Assembly: GCF_025971945.1 (NCBI RefSeq) | Contig: NZ_JAPDHW010000023.1 | Span: 1-45,418, forward strand | Origin: Chryseobacterium kimseyorum | Lineage (GTDB): Bacteria > Bacteroidota > Bacteroidia > Flavobacteriales > Weeksellaceae | Reading direction: 5' to 3' | Length of the DNA stretch: 45,418 nt | Part shown: positions 31,908 to 41,190 of the stretch, one piece after another | Position numbering within the stretch: the stretch's first letter is position 1 | How the letters are laid out: each line of letters starts with the position of its first letter | Notes under the pieces: model-generated | What the model was told of the DNA's origin: nothing | Database searches by the model: none | The model's input: only the letters and a program-made list of their open reading frames with translations | Translations under genes and position numbers: made by a program

Positions 31908-33755
31908 TTAATCTGAATAATCCCTTAATAAGTCCCGATAACTGGTAAGTATTGAAGATTTAGAAATGAAACCGAGAAAAATATTTTCTTCATCTACTAC
32001 CGGAAGACTCCAGGTGTCGGTATTGTCAAAGATCTGAAGGATGTCCCTGGCTTTGTCCTCCGGATGAATAAAAGCAGCAGGGGCTCTCATCAATTTTGTT
32101 AACGTCGGCATTGCATTATTTCCGGTACAAAAACAATATGGTCTGATGTCATCCAGTGTAAGAATACCCCTCAATTTTTTATCAATGTCAATAACTGCGA
32201 AAATATTCTTATTGCCATTCTTTACTAAATTGGACAGTTCTTCTATCCCAGCATTTTCATTTATAGTTTGGGAATATTTATCGATTAAATCTCCAGTATG
32301 CAAGGCAAATAAAAGATTCTTGTCGTGCTGACTGGTAAAGATCTTCCCCTCTTCCGCCAGTGATTTAAGTTCTGGGGAAATCGGAGAGAACCATTTTGCA
32401 ATGAGATACGAGATCACCGAAACGATCATCAACGGAATGAAAAGGTCATATCCGAAGCTGGATTCTGCAATAAGAAATATTGCTGTTAGTGGTGCGTACA
32501 AAACGCCGCTCATTGCGCCGGCCATTCCCACAAGAACAAGGTTAGACACGGGCACATCCTTGAATCCGAACTGCTGGCAGACTATTGCAAACAAAAATCC
32601 AACAGTACCTCCGGCAAATAGGGAAGGTGCGAAATTTCCACCATTACCACCGCTGAAAATGGTGAAGGAGGTAGCAAAGGCCTTTAATAGACAGATTAAA
32701 ACTAAAAATATAATGATCGTCCATTGTTTGATCTCAAAATACCGAAAAAGGCTGTTTTCTATAATAGAGTTTGTGTTTCCATTGGTAAAAGTTTTTACCG
32801 TGTCATATCCCTCACCGAATAATGGTGGAAAGAGCACACAAAGTAAAGATAGTATAGCGCCACCCAGCATTGCTTTTCGGATACGAGGCATCTGCAGTTC
32901 CTTCATAAAATGTTCGACCTTTTGTGAAATGATCAGAAAATATCTTGCATATATTCCGGTCACAATACCTAAAACAAGATAGTAGGGAAGATTCCGGTAA
33001 TCGAAGGCCTCCCTTGTATGAAATCTGAAAAGGATATCTTCCTGAAGAAGGATCCGGGAGAGTAGACTTCCGCAGACCGCCGCAACTACCAAAGGAATAA
33101 AATCTGTGAAAACTACTCCTGTCAATAGAATCTCAAAAGCAAACATAACGCCTGCGATCGGGGCATTGAAGGCTGAAGCAACACCTGCTGTGGCGCCTGC
33201 TGCCAATAGCAGAGTTCTTTCTTTGTAATTGAGTCGATAGGTCTGCGCATAATTGGAGCCGATCGCTGCGCCAGTGACGGCAATTGGACTTTCCAGACCC
33301 GCTGATCCTCCGAGACCCACCGTAATGGCACTTTGTACGATTTGAGAGTAGGTTTTTACATAAGAAACAATGCTTGAGTTTTGGGCGATTTCATACAGGA
33401 TCGCACCAATTCCTTTTCTGTCCTGGCCTTTGAATATGGTAAGGACGATAGTGGTGGTCAATACAATTCCCAAGAAGGGAAAGATGACGTAGAATAAGAT
33501 CTGGTATTCAAAATGTACTTTGTGTGTAATGAAGAAATGGATGTTGTGAACAATTGTTTTCAGGAGAACACCTGCTAAACCGGCCGTACAGCCAACAAGA
33601 ATACCGGAGAGCAGAAGGAACTGACTTCTACTGAGCCTATTATTGAGCCAATGCAGGATCAATTCATAGCTACGCGCCTTTTCAAGGCCATATTGTTGAA
33701 AGTCTCTTTTAAATCTAAGAAAACTTATTAATCGTTTTTTATTATGAATTTTCAC
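31908..33755 (-). CDS. ClC family chloride channel/transporter with CBS domains
   Basis: A 615-residue membrane protein. The ClC core (about 45-445) has GGSAGLESPI, where Glu takes the place of the gating glutamate of the usual G-x-E-x-P motif, FNAPIAGVMFAFE, and the selectivity-filter motif GGNFAPSLFAGG. About 470-610 is a pair of CBS domains (IFAVIDIDKKLRGILTLDDI and WSLPVVDEENIFLGFISKSSIL), likely regulatory nucleotide sites. It may exchange chloride for protons. It lies 152 bp downstream of nhaA on the same strand, suggesting a joint role in pH or ion balance. Confidence 0.93.
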   Translation of the reverse strand: MKIHNKKRLISFLRFKRDFQQYGLEKARSYELILHWLNNRLSRSQFLLLSGILVGCTAGLAGVLLKTIVHNIHFFITHKVHFEYQILFYVIFPFLGIVLTTTIVLTIFKGQDRKGIGAILYEIAQNSSIVSYVKTYSQIVQSAITVGLGGSAGLESPIAVTGAAIGSNYAQTYRLNYKERTLLLAAGATAGVASAFNAPIAGVMFAFEILLTGVVFTDFIPLVVAAVCGSLLSRILLQEDILFRFHTREAFDYRNLPYYLVLGIVTGIYARYFLIISQKVEHFMKELQMPRIRKAMLGGAILSLLCVLFPPLFGEGYDTVKTFTNGNTNSIIENSLFRYFEIKQWTIIIFLVLICLLKAFATSFTIFSGGNGGNFAPSLFAGGTVGFLFAIVCQQFGFKDVPVSNLVLVGMAGAMSGVLYAPLTAIFLIAESSFGYDLFIPLMIVSVISYLIAKWFSPISPELKSLAEEGKIFTSQHDKNLLFALHTGDLIDKYSQTINENAGIEELSNLVKNGNKNIFAVIDIDKKLRGILTLDDIRPYCFCTGNNAMPTLTKLMRAPAAFIHPEDKARDILQIFDNTDTWSLPVVDEENIFLGFISKSSILTSYRDLLRDYSD

Positions 33756-33907
33756 TTCTATAATGTTATCTTATGAATTAAATGGGCATTTCCGCTGCCA
33801 TTTTATATTGTGGATGAAATACAAAGAATGATAGATTAGATGTTTCATTTTTCAATACCTTATCAACTTGTTCTTTCCAACTATGGAGATCAAGGAAATT
33901 AAAAATA

Positions 33908-35251
33908 TTATTCATCGATTCCTTTCTTTTCTGAATTACTGTTAAGGATCACATAGCCAATAATCCCGCCAATAATTGAGGCGGCAAATATTCCGATCTT
34001 CGCCTGGGTCTTGTACTCCTCGTGGGTAAAAGCTAGGGATGTGATAAACAACGACATTGTAAATCCTATGGATGCCAGAAAACCAATTCCCAAAAGATTA
34101 CGGATATTCATACCCTCCGGTAATTTTACTACTTTCAATTTTATGAAGACAGCGGTGAATCCGACCACACCCAAAACCTTCCCAAGTAACAAACCCAAAG
34201 CGACACCTAATGCCACATTGGTATCAACCAGGCTATTAAGATCAATATCGAGTGAAACTCCGGCGTTGGCAATGGCAAAGACAGGAATAATGAAGAACGT
34301 CACGAAAGGATGCATTGCGTGTTCTAGTCTTTGCAGTGGAGGTGTTGCAGCAATAGTAGCCTCATTTATTTTTTCCAGCACGTGCAGCTGGTCATTGGTG
34401 AGGGTCGGTGTATTTTCCATAGGGTCTATATTTTTAAAAGATTCCAGGTAGTTGCTTATTTTTAATATAAAGACGGTCTCTTTGATCTTCACATCCGCAG
34501 GGATGGTAAATGCGGCCAATACTGCAGCAATCGTGGCGTGAACGCCGGAAATTATAAAACAGGTCCAAACGCCTGCAATCCCCAAAAATGCAAAGAAAAA
34601 GACAGACCTGATTCCCAATCTACTTCCTAGATACATTACGCCTAAAATCAGCAGGCCAATGATCAGATAAGTCATCTCAATGTTGGAAGTGTAGAAAAGT
34701 GCGATAACAAGAACAGCTCCCAGATCATCAACGATTGCGAGAGCTGTCAAAAACACTTTTAATGAAAGTGGGATCTTTTTACCCAAGAGAAAGAGAACAC
34801 CCAGAGCAAAGGCGATATCCGTGGCCATTGGGATGCCCCAACCTTGATGCATCTCTCCGGTAGGGTTGAGCAAAAGATAGATTAATGCAGGCATTAGCAT
34901 TCCTCCGATGGCGGCAACAATCGGAAGCATCGCCTTTCTCGGATTAGACAATTCTCCGCCAATGATCTCGCGTTTAAGCTCAAGACCGACTACGAAGAAG
35001 AAGATCGACATCAATCCGTCATTGATCCAGTGGTGGACACTGAAATCAAAATGGCTTTTGCCATTCCATCTGAATCCAAAAGTCTGTTCAAGAAAATGGT
35101 GGTAGTCCTCCGACAGACCGGTATTAGCCAATATCAATGCGATAATAACGCTAATCCCCAGAAGCAGTCCTCCTGATTTTTCCTGTTGTATAAATCTCTG
35201 AAGAGGCTGCGTTATTTTATCGATGGGCTTTGTGTTGTAGATATTAGTCAT
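33908..35251 (-). CDS. nhaA: Na+/H+ antiporter NhaA
   Basis: A 447-residue inner-membrane antiporter that expels sodium in exchange for protons. LALANTGLSEDYHHF, FFFVVGLELKREIIGGELS, MATDIAFALGVL and the double-Asp motif AIVDDLGAVLVIALFY, the ion-binding aspartates, are all present. It is longer than E. coli NhaA (388) because of a loop around 255-300. A perfect -7 box, TAAATTTG on the minus strand (35274-35281), lies 22 bp upstream of the start. Confidence 0.95.
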   Translation of the reverse strand: MTNIYNTKPIDKITQPLQRFIQQEKSGGLLLGISVIIALILANTGLSEDYHHFLEQTFGFRWNGKSHFDFSVHHWINDGLMSIFFFVVGLELKREIIGGELSNPRKAMLPIVAAIGGMLMPALIYLLLNPTGEMHQGWGIPMATDIAFALGVLFLLGKKIPLSLKVFLTALAIVDDLGAVLVIALFYTSNIEMTYLIIGLLILGVMYLGSRLGIRSVFFFAFLGIAGVWTCFIISGVHATIAAVLAAFTIPADVKIKETVFILKISNYLESFKNIDPMENTPTLTNDQLHVLEKINEATIAATPPLQRLEHAMHPFVTFFIIPVFAIANAGVSLDIDLNSLVDTNVALGVALGLLLGKVLGVVGFTAVFIKLKVVKLPEGMNIRNLLGIGFLASIGFTMSLFITSLAFTHEEYKTQAKIGIFAASIIGGIIGYVILNSNSEKKGIDE

Positions 35252-35273
35252 AATTTTTTAGAGATGTAAATCG

Positions 35274-35281
35274 CAAATTTA
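35274..35281 (-). promoter_or_regulatory. -7 promoter box of nhaA
   Basis: TAAATTTG followed by C on the minus strand, an exact TAnnTTTG match. In 35282-35673 I see no gene; a plus-strand 66-codon frame there has no recognisable features. Confidence 0.6.
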
Positions 35282-35673
35282 TGAATCTAAAATCTATATT
35301 TCCTTCGAAAATATTTTTTTAAATTTATTAGCTTTAACTCTACATTAAATATCTACTAAAATATAGCTGTTACTTGTCTGTGTATTCATCTCTGGTTACG
35401 TAGTGGCAGGTTAATATGCCGGGGTTGATGTGCGGTAAATGGCTGCGGAGTTTAATTTTAGAGAAAGTATTAATGTACTTCTGCTAAATGGCAGTTTGTG
35501 ATAATGGAATTGCTGAACACAAGATCTCAAAGTCTTGACGCCGTCGTTGCTGCTTATTCTTCTAAACTGTTGGGATGCTCGCAAAAAGGAGTTTTTTTGT
35601 CAAATTATTGCTGTCTCCGTTTGATATTAAGCGTCCAATCAATTCATGGTAATTTTCCATATGAATTTTCGTG

Positions 35674-36930
35674 CTATTTTACAATGCTGTTGATATAGTT
35701 TTCCAGATTCGTAAAGCCTGTTTGGGTTATAGTTGCTGCATCTGCGGCATCATTCATATTTAGCTTTTTTTCACTTTCCCAGCGATCCGGTATTCCGTCT
35801 GCGTCAGTGTCCTTTAATTTTGAGGTCTTGGCTTTCACTTTCGGTTGTCCGCCAGCATCAACTTCAGTTTTAAAGATCTGACCTTTTTTACCAAGGCTTT
35901 TAAAATAACCAATGATTCGCTTATCTACTGCATCGCGTCTTAAAGAAGAACCTGCTTCCGCCATGACAATTTTCCAGGCATCTGATGCAGCATGAATAGT
36001 AACATTACTTCTCAGTAATGCTGACGGTTCTTTTATTAGAGTTGCTTTTTGTCTGATAAAATCTTCATCATTCACCAACCGTCCGTTTACTTTACCATCT
36101 TTATTGAGATCAATATAATTATCTCTGTGATATACGTGATCTGTAGCAGTAAACATACTTAAAAAATCACTGGTAGAACTTGGTCCTGCAATAAAGTAGT
36201 TTCCCACAATATCCTGGAAGTGGTCTGTTGCCGAATGTCCTCCAACGAATGCACTTTTACCCCAATTGTAGACCACATTATTAATATATTCGATCTTTGC
36301 CTTCGCTTTAGGATTGCGGCTCTGGTTCCCTGTCCATAGACAATGGTGTACCGTTATATCTTTAGGATTCTCCAGAAGTGCCCCGAAACGTTGAGGGTCT
36401 ATGCCTTCTCCGATAAGGCAGTATTGAAAAGTTATATTGCTGCTGTTCTTTACGTGTAGGTTGTCCCATCTGCCCCATTCGATGGAAACGTGGTCAAAGA
36501 TAATATCCTTCAAATCATCTGCTACCACGGTGCATGCACCTTTGGGCATATCAATGCTTCCTCTGAATCTCATGTACCTGACAATTGTATTTCCACCAAA
36601 AGATACACCGTTGCCGTAAACCGTTACACCGATTCCGGGTGCGGTCTGTCCTGCAATTGTAATTCCTGGAGCAGCCGAGATCTTTTCTTTGATCTTGATC
36701 ACACCTGCAATATCAAAAACAACAGTTCTACCGCTCTTGCTTACGGCGTCCCTAAATGAACCTGCTCCTGCGTCGTTGAGATTGGTTACATGATAAACTG
36801 TTCCGCCACGACCGCCGGATGCAAAACGACCAAAGCCTTCAGCTCCAGGAAATGCCAGCTGTTGTGCATTGCTCATCAAATTAAAATAACATAAAATGAA
36901 TGGTAGGGTTATTTTCCAAAGCATAGCCAT
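35674..36930 (-). CDS. secreted pectate lyase-like (PL1) right-handed beta-helix protein
   Basis: A 418-residue exported protein: signal peptide (about 1-22, ending at NAQ), then QLAFPGAEGFGRFASGGRGGTVYHVTNLNDAGAGSFRDAV, typical of polysaccharide lyase family 1 pectate lyases, and a beta-helix with VSFGGNTIVRYMRFRG and DDLKDIIFDHVSIEWG. A C-terminal calcium-binding segment DTDADGIPDRWE precedes the end FTNLENYIN. No type IX sorting domain is visible, so it is probably periplasmic. It is an isolated gene without SusCD neighbours. TAATTTCG upstream on the minus strand is a one-mismatch -7 box. Confidence 0.85.
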   Translation of the reverse strand: MAMLWKITLPFILCYFNLMSNAQQLAFPGAEGFGRFASGGRGGTVYHVTNLNDAGAGSFRDAVSKSGRTVVFDIAGVIKIKEKISAAPGITIAGQTAPGIGVTVYGNGVSFGGNTIVRYMRFRGSIDMPKGACTVVADDLKDIIFDHVSIEWGRWDNLHVKNSSNITFQYCLIGEGIDPQRFGALLENPKDITVHHCLWTGNQSRNPKAKAKIEYINNVVYNWGKSAFVGGHSATDHFQDIVGNYFIAGPSSTSDFLSMFTATDHVYHRDNYIDLNKDGKVNGRLVNDEDFIRQKATLIKEPSALLRSNVTIHAASDAWKIVMAEAGSSLRRDAVDKRIIGYFKSLGKKGQIFKTEVDAGGQPKVKAKTSKLKDTDADGIPDRWESEKKLNMNDAADAATITQTGFTNLENYINSIVK

Positions 36931-37269
36931 TTGATTTATAGCGAAATTAGTGCGAACATATTGATAGAGTGTCCTGCACTTTCCGTTCTAAAAATCTCAA
37001 TCGATTCAACTCTCAGTAAACTACGCTGTCAACTCAACCAATCGTATTATAATATGTGTTATATAATCCAATATTTTAATCAAATCGATGTTGTTATCAT
37101 TTTCAAAGCTTGATCCATTCAAGATCAAAATTAGAGACATAAAACTTTCAATTATAGACTTATAAAAATGTAAGTGAGTCAAGTGATATGGATCTTGATT
37201 TCGTCCTGCGGATAAAGTCAATTTCTTAAGTTCTTTATGAAATCACAGCTGATGTAAGATTATACTGCT

Positions 37270-37350
37270 TTATAGTTCTAAATTCCTTTTCCATTTTTTA
37301 AGACGTTGATTTATCGTCATAGAGCTGATTTGGCAAAAGTGTGCTATACA
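37270..37350 (-). pseudogene. possible tail of a DNA-binding or ImmA/IrrE-like protein
   Basis: On the minus strand a frame between two stops reads IAHFCQISSMTINQRLKKWK, a pattern like the C-terminal helix-turn-helix of ImmA/IrrE-type proteins (F-x-V-S-x-x-A/T-x-x-x-R-L). No start codon or upstream domain remains. Only this short similarity supports it. Confidence 0.25.
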
Positions 37351-37367
37351 TTATGAAATGTCTGCTG

Positions 37368-37385
37368 TTATGATCATTGTCATAA
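37368..37385. promoter_or_regulatory. 18-bp palindrome, Crp/Fnr-like site A
   Basis: TTATGATCATTGTCATAA has 6-bp palindromic arms. Its centre is 36.5 nt before the last G of the perfect -7 box at 37406-37413. It matches the site at 43363 in 15 of 18 positions. Confidence 0.65.
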
Positions 37386-37405
37386 GATCAGTTTACTCTT
37401 GTTTA

Positions 37406-37413
37406 TACATTTG
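37406..37413 (+). promoter_or_regulatory. -7 promoter box behind palindrome A
   Basis: TACATTTG matches TAnnTTTG exactly. Transcription would start near 37418 and run rightwards. Confidence 0.6.
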
Positions 37414-37436
37414 AATTACCAAAACAAATCTAGTAT

Positions 37437-37583
37437 ATGGAAACAATATATTCTTTAGCTCTTTTAACAGTGCTACCGAAAGTCGCTAGCAAATCGATAG
37501 TTCAGCCAGTATGTCCGTTTAAAAAAGGCTCTGTTGTTAGCAAATATTCGCTAATGCTAAGCTGCAAGCTGGCATCTACATAA
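37437..37583 (+). CDS. possible small ORF (48 aa) behind the regulated promoter
   Basis: The first ATG after the predicted start site opens a 48-codon frame (starting METIYSLALLTVLPKV) with a 19-nt leader. I do not recognise the product, and it has neither a clear signal peptide nor a clear membrane helix. The transcript could equally be a small regulatory RNA, or this may be a decayed gene. A second short frame (37644-37742, 32 codons) follows. No other gene is visible in 36931-37863. Confidence 0.25.
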   Translation: METIYSLALLTVLPKVASKSIVQPVCPFKKGSVVSKYSLMLSCKLAST

Positions 37584-37815
37584 TCAATAGTAAGTAAAAT
37601 AACTTTTGACCAGATTGCGAAGTGACTTCTATATAAACAAACTATGTCAACTTTAATTGGTGCTTTAGATTCGGAAGAATTATATTTTCACCCTGCGAAA
37701 ATTTATTATACCAAATCCATAAGCACAGTTTTCAACCCGTAAACCGGGCAATTGCTCAAGATATTGTTTTAAAAGGTTAAATTCTATGTTTTTAAAAGCT
37801 GGAAAGCCAATAAAA

Positions 37816-37823
37816 TAGTTTTG
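37816..37823 (+). promoter_or_regulatory. -7 promoter box of the secreted hypothetical gene
   Basis: TAGTTTTG followed by C matches TAnnTTTG exactly and ends 40 nt before the ATG at 37864. Confidence 0.5.
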
Positions 37824-37863
37824 CGTTATGTGACTTTTTATTCTCTACAAATTAACATATGAT

Positions 37864-38322
37864 ATGAGATATCTTGCTTTAATTTTTACTTTCTTCTTTT
37901 GTTGTAGTTATGCTCAGATATTAGATGCTATCCAAATAAATGAGATTGGACAGCATGAATTTGATGTTCTAGATGATCTTATGGTTTCAAAACATAAATT
38001 CACGCGTGTTAAGGATATTGAAGATGAAAATCAAAAAGTTTATACTAATGACAGTGACCATTTAGAACAATTGATGGTAGTGACTGTTTTTAGAAATTCG
38101 AATGGTTGTTCGAATGTGTTGAGTATTGTTGACAAATCTGCGATAAATGTCCTTCAATTGAAAAATGATCTTCCACAAGAAGGGTATGTATATCAAGGGA
38201 AAAAGAAGATGTCAGAGGATTTAATAGTTTCTCAGTTTAGTAAAGGAAAATTACATGTTCTGATCTCTGATACCATAACAGCATCTGGAGCTTACCAGAT
38301 ATTGTTAATATGTAGTAATTAA
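37864..38322 (+). CDS. hypothetical secreted protein
   Basis: A 152-residue protein not matched to any family I know. The N-terminus is a signal peptide (MRYLALIFTFFFCCSYAQ, cleavage after SYAQ or before it), so the product is exported. The mature part is polar with two cysteines (NGCSNV and the terminal LLICSN) that could form a disulfide. It has its own -7 box and is followed by the GlsB-like remnant and the ccoNO operon. Confidence 0.7.
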   Translation: MRYLALIFTFFFCCSYAQILDAIQINEIGQHEFDVLDDLMVSKHKFTRVKDIEDENQKVYTNDSDHLEQLMVVTVFRNSNGCSNVLSIVDKSAINVLQLKNDLPQEGYVYQGKKKMSEDLIVSQFSKGKLHVLISDTITASGAYQILLICSN

Positions 38323-38364
38323 AAATCATTTTAATCAATATAATACTTGAAGTTATTAGCTTAG

Positions 38365-38598
38365 ATTATTGTCGGATCAATTGTTGGGCTATTAGCCAAA
38401 TTGATATTAAGGGATTTTTCAAGAGTGTCTTGGATGGTGACTATTATGCTTAGCAATACCGGAGCTGTCGTTGCTGGACTTCTCTCAGCAACTATTAGCT
38501 TAACGCCTGCGGGCGCCTGGGAAATTGGCTCTGTTGGTACTATGATTTCGGGATCAATAAGTTTACTTTTAATTCATCAGATATTTGAAAAGTATTGA
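38365..38598 (+). pseudogene. GlsB/YeaQ/YmgE-like membrane protein without a normal start
   Basis: The frame encodes IIVGSIVGLLAKLILRDFSR, then TIMLSNTGAVVAGLLSATISL and a third helix ISGSISLLLIHQIFEKY: three hydrophobic segments with glycine patterns of transglycosylase-associated (GlsB/YeaQ) stress proteins. The frame opens right after an in-frame TAG at 38362, and no ATG, GTG or TTG occurs before the end of helix 1. The first usable start is TTG at 38401, which would delete helix 1. So this is either a pseudogene, a frameshift near 38360, or initiation at ATT. Confidence 0.6.
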
Positions 38599-38676
38599 CA
38601 TTATCTGTACAATAGATATACACATTATTTAATTAAACTCATTTTTATTATTCAGTAATAACATATAAAGATTCTT

Positions 38677-40938
38677 ATGGAGCCAGAAAAATTTAGTTAC
38701 GACAATTCTATTGTGAAAGCATTTTTATATGCTACTGTTGTGTTCGCGCTCTTCGGATTTATTTTTGGACTCACAGCAGCCTTGCTATTGTTTTATCCAG
38801 AACTTCCCGAATATTTATTCGGAACTGATGATCCTACAATCAAATCATTTTCTGCACAAAATATACAGGGTTTAATGAATACTCAGGGTGCTTTCGGATT
38901 TGGTCGGATCAGGATGCTTCACACAACGAGTGTAATTTTTGCTTTTGTATGTAATAATGTATTTGTCGGGATATATTATTCACTCCAAAGATTATTGAAA
39001 ACCCGAATGTATAGTGATGTTCTGTCATGGATTCATTTTTGGTCTTGGCAATTCATGATTGTAACCACCTACATTACATTTTTTATGGGAATTAATACAT
39101 CAAAAGAGTATGCGGAACACGAATGGGCAATTGACATTTTAATCGGTTTCTCATGGATTGTATTTGGACTCAATATGTTTCTGACGATTGCTCATCGCAG
39201 AGTCAGACATTTATACGTCGCAATTTGGTTTTATGTAGGTACTTGGATAGCATTTGTCATGCTTCATATCTTTAACAATCTTGAAGTTCCGTTAAGTTTT
39301 AGTGGATGGAAATCGTATTCTATGTATGCAGGAGTGAAGGATGCCGTTGTTCAATGGTGGTATGGACATAACGCAGTTGCTTTTATTCTTACAACACCGG
39401 TATTGGGGTTGATGTACTACTTTTTGCCGAAAGCAGCAGATCGTCCCGTATTTTCTTATAAATTATCAATTATTCATTTCTGGTCATTGATATTTGTTTA
39501 TATATGGGCAGGGCCCCACCATCTGCAATACACGTCAATACCGGCATGGGCTCAGGCAGTTGGTACCGGATTTTCGATCATGCTTATAGCACCATCTTGG
39601 GGTGGTATGTTGAATGGTCTCTTAACGCTGCGAGGTTCATGGGATAAAGTAAGAGTAAACCCTATATTAAAATTTTTCGTTGTTGCTGTAACATGTTACG
39701 GAATGGCAACATTTGAAGGACCTCTTTTGGCTACCAAAAACATTAATAAAATAGGACACTTTACTGACTGGGTTATCGGTCACGTACATGTTGGTGCATT
39801 AGGGTGGAATGGTTTTATGGCGTTCGGAGTGATTTATTATTTGATTCCTATTCTTTGGCGAACGCAGCTTTGGTCTGTAAAATTGGCCAACTGGCACTTT
39901 TGGCTGGGTACTTTTGGCATTATTTTTTATGTGGTACCAATGTATATTTCCGGTTTTACACAAGGGTTGATGTGGAAACAGTTTAATCCAGATGGAACAT
40001 TACTTTGGAAAAACTGGCTGGACACTGTAACTGCCATAATTCCGTATTTTCAATTGAGATTTGTGGGAGGACTGTTTTATTTGTCCGGTGGAGTTTTAAT
40101 GGTAATTAATTTGGTAGCAACAGTTAGAAAGGGTTCTTTTCAGAAGAATGTACACGCAGAAGCCTTTGCTCTGGCAGATATCAGCAATAAACGTAAAGAA
40201 GGTGAGGGTGCGCATTTGTGGCTTGAACGGATGCCTGTTCTGATGGGAATATTGTCTTTTGTTGCAATCTCGATCGGAAGTATGACGGAAATACTTCCCA
40301 CATTGTCAATGGACAAATCGGTTCCTATTATCTCAGCAGTAAAACCATATTCACCTTTAGAACTGGAAGGAAGGGATATTTACATCCGGGAGGGATGTAA
40401 TGCATGTCATACACAGATGGTGCGACCTTTTAGAGATGAAATTACCAGATTTAATGGAAAGAACGGACAGTATTCGAAAGCTGGAGAATTTATTTATGAC
40501 CGTCCATTCCTTTGGGGATCCAAAAGAACTGGACCCGACCTGCATAGGGAGGGTGGCAGAAATCCAAGTTCATGGCATTACAAACATATGTACAATCCTA
40601 GATCCACATCTGCAGGTTCTATAATGCCGCGATATCCTTGGTTAATTTCCAATAATTTAGATCGGTCTACAATGGTCAGTAAAATTAAACTGATGAAAGA
40701 TGCTTTTAACGTTCCTTACACAAAAGCTCAAATTGATTCAGCTGACCGATGGGCTGACAACCAGGCAGCAGAAATAGTGAAAGACATTTTTGTCGAAGCT
40801 CAGGATTTAAAAACTGCTTATTCGACCAGAAAGGCAGGAGAATTGGAGAGAAAAGAAATTATTGCCTTGATTGCATATCTCCAGAGACTAGGAACTGACA
40901 TCAGAACCAATGAAATTAAAACTGCTTCGACCAACTAA
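38677..40938 (+). CDS. ccoN: cbb3-type cytochrome c oxidase, fused subunits I and II (CcoNO)
   Basis: A 753-residue fusion. Residues about 1-480 are CcoN, the heme-copper oxidase core with about 12 helices; ligands are seen in MLHTTSVIFAFV, WWYGHNAVAF and GPHHLQYTS (copper B and active site) and GHVHVGALGWNGF (hemes b and b3). Residues about 555-740 are CcoO, a membrane-tethered cytochrome c with C574-N-A-C577-H578 and axial-ligand region SIMPRYPWL. It reduces oxygen with high affinity and pumps protons. Fusion of N and O is common in Bacteroidota. CcoQ-like and lipoprotein genes follow, but no ccoP is present. Confidence 0.95.
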   Translation: MEPEKFSYDNSIVKAFLYATVVFALFGFIFGLTAALLLFYPELPEYLFGTDDPTIKSFSAQNIQGLMNTQGAFGFGRIRMLHTTSVIFAFVCNNVFVGIYYSLQRLLKTRMYSDVLSWIHFWSWQFMIVTTYITFFMGINTSKEYAEHEWAIDILIGFSWIVFGLNMFLTIAHRRVRHLYVAIWFYVGTWIAFVMLHIFNNLEVPLSFSGWKSYSMYAGVKDAVVQWWYGHNAVAFILTTPVLGLMYYFLPKAADRPVFSYKLSIIHFWSLIFVYIWAGPHHLQYTSIPAWAQAVGTGFSIMLIAPSWGGMLNGLLTLRGSWDKVRVNPILKFFVVAVTCYGMATFEGPLLATKNINKIGHFTDWVIGHVHVGALGWNGFMAFGVIYYLIPILWRTQLWSVKLANWHFWLGTFGIIFYVVPMYISGFTQGLMWKQFNPDGTLLWKNWLDTVTAIIPYFQLRFVGGLFYLSGGVLMVINLVATVRKGSFQKNVHAEAFALADISNKRKEGEGAHLWLERMPVLMGILSFVAISIGSMTEILPTLSMDKSVPIISAVKPYSPLELEGRDIYIREGCNACHTQMVRPFRDEITRFNGKNGQYSKAGEFIYDRPFLWGSKRTGPDLHREGGRNPSSWHYKHMYNPRSTSAGSIMPRYPWLISNNLDRSTMVSKIKLMKDAFNVPYTKAQIDSADRWADNQAAEIVKDIFVEAQDLKTAYSTRKAGELERKEIIALIAYLQRLGTDIRTNEIKTASTN

Positions 40939-40949
40939 ATATACTGTGT

Positions 40950-41189
40950 ATGAAAAACTTGATTATTGTATTACTCGCAGATAAAGAAGATTATGGGATG
41001 TTTGAAGTCTTATCGACAATCAGTGTTATGCTTTTGATTTTAGCCATTGTTCTTTATGTATTTACTAGAAAACATCGCCGGGAAGAGGTTCGTGCACCTC
41101 TTGAAGATGATGGTAGTGGTGAAGCGGAATCCCATACGAATGACTTTGAGAAATCAGAAACTGATATTGATTCTAAGAACAGAAATTAA
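40950..41189 (+). CDS. ccoQ: CcoQ-like small subunit of cbb3 oxidase
   Basis: A 79-residue protein with one transmembrane helix (about 20-40, VLSTISVMLLILAIVLYVFT) followed by a basic then acidic cytoplasmic tail (RKHRREEVRAPLEDDG), the layout of CcoQ, which stabilises the oxidase. It starts 11 bp after ccoNO. The family is poorly conserved, so the assignment rests on topology and position. Confidence 0.75.
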   Translation: MKNLIIVLLADKEDYGMFEVLSTISVMLLILAIVLYVFTRKHRREEVRAPLEDDGSGEAESHTNDFEKSETDIDSKNRN

Positions 41190-41190
41190 A

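Noticed and set aside
35498..35698. Plus-strand 66-codon frame between nhaA and the pectate lyase gene
   Set aside because: No signal, domain or promoter is visible, it overlaps the pectate lyase end, and its amino-acid composition is random.
37644..37742. 32-codon ORF starting MSTLIGALDSEELYF
   Set aside because: It has no promoter, ribosome site or recognisable family; mentioned only as content of the gap.
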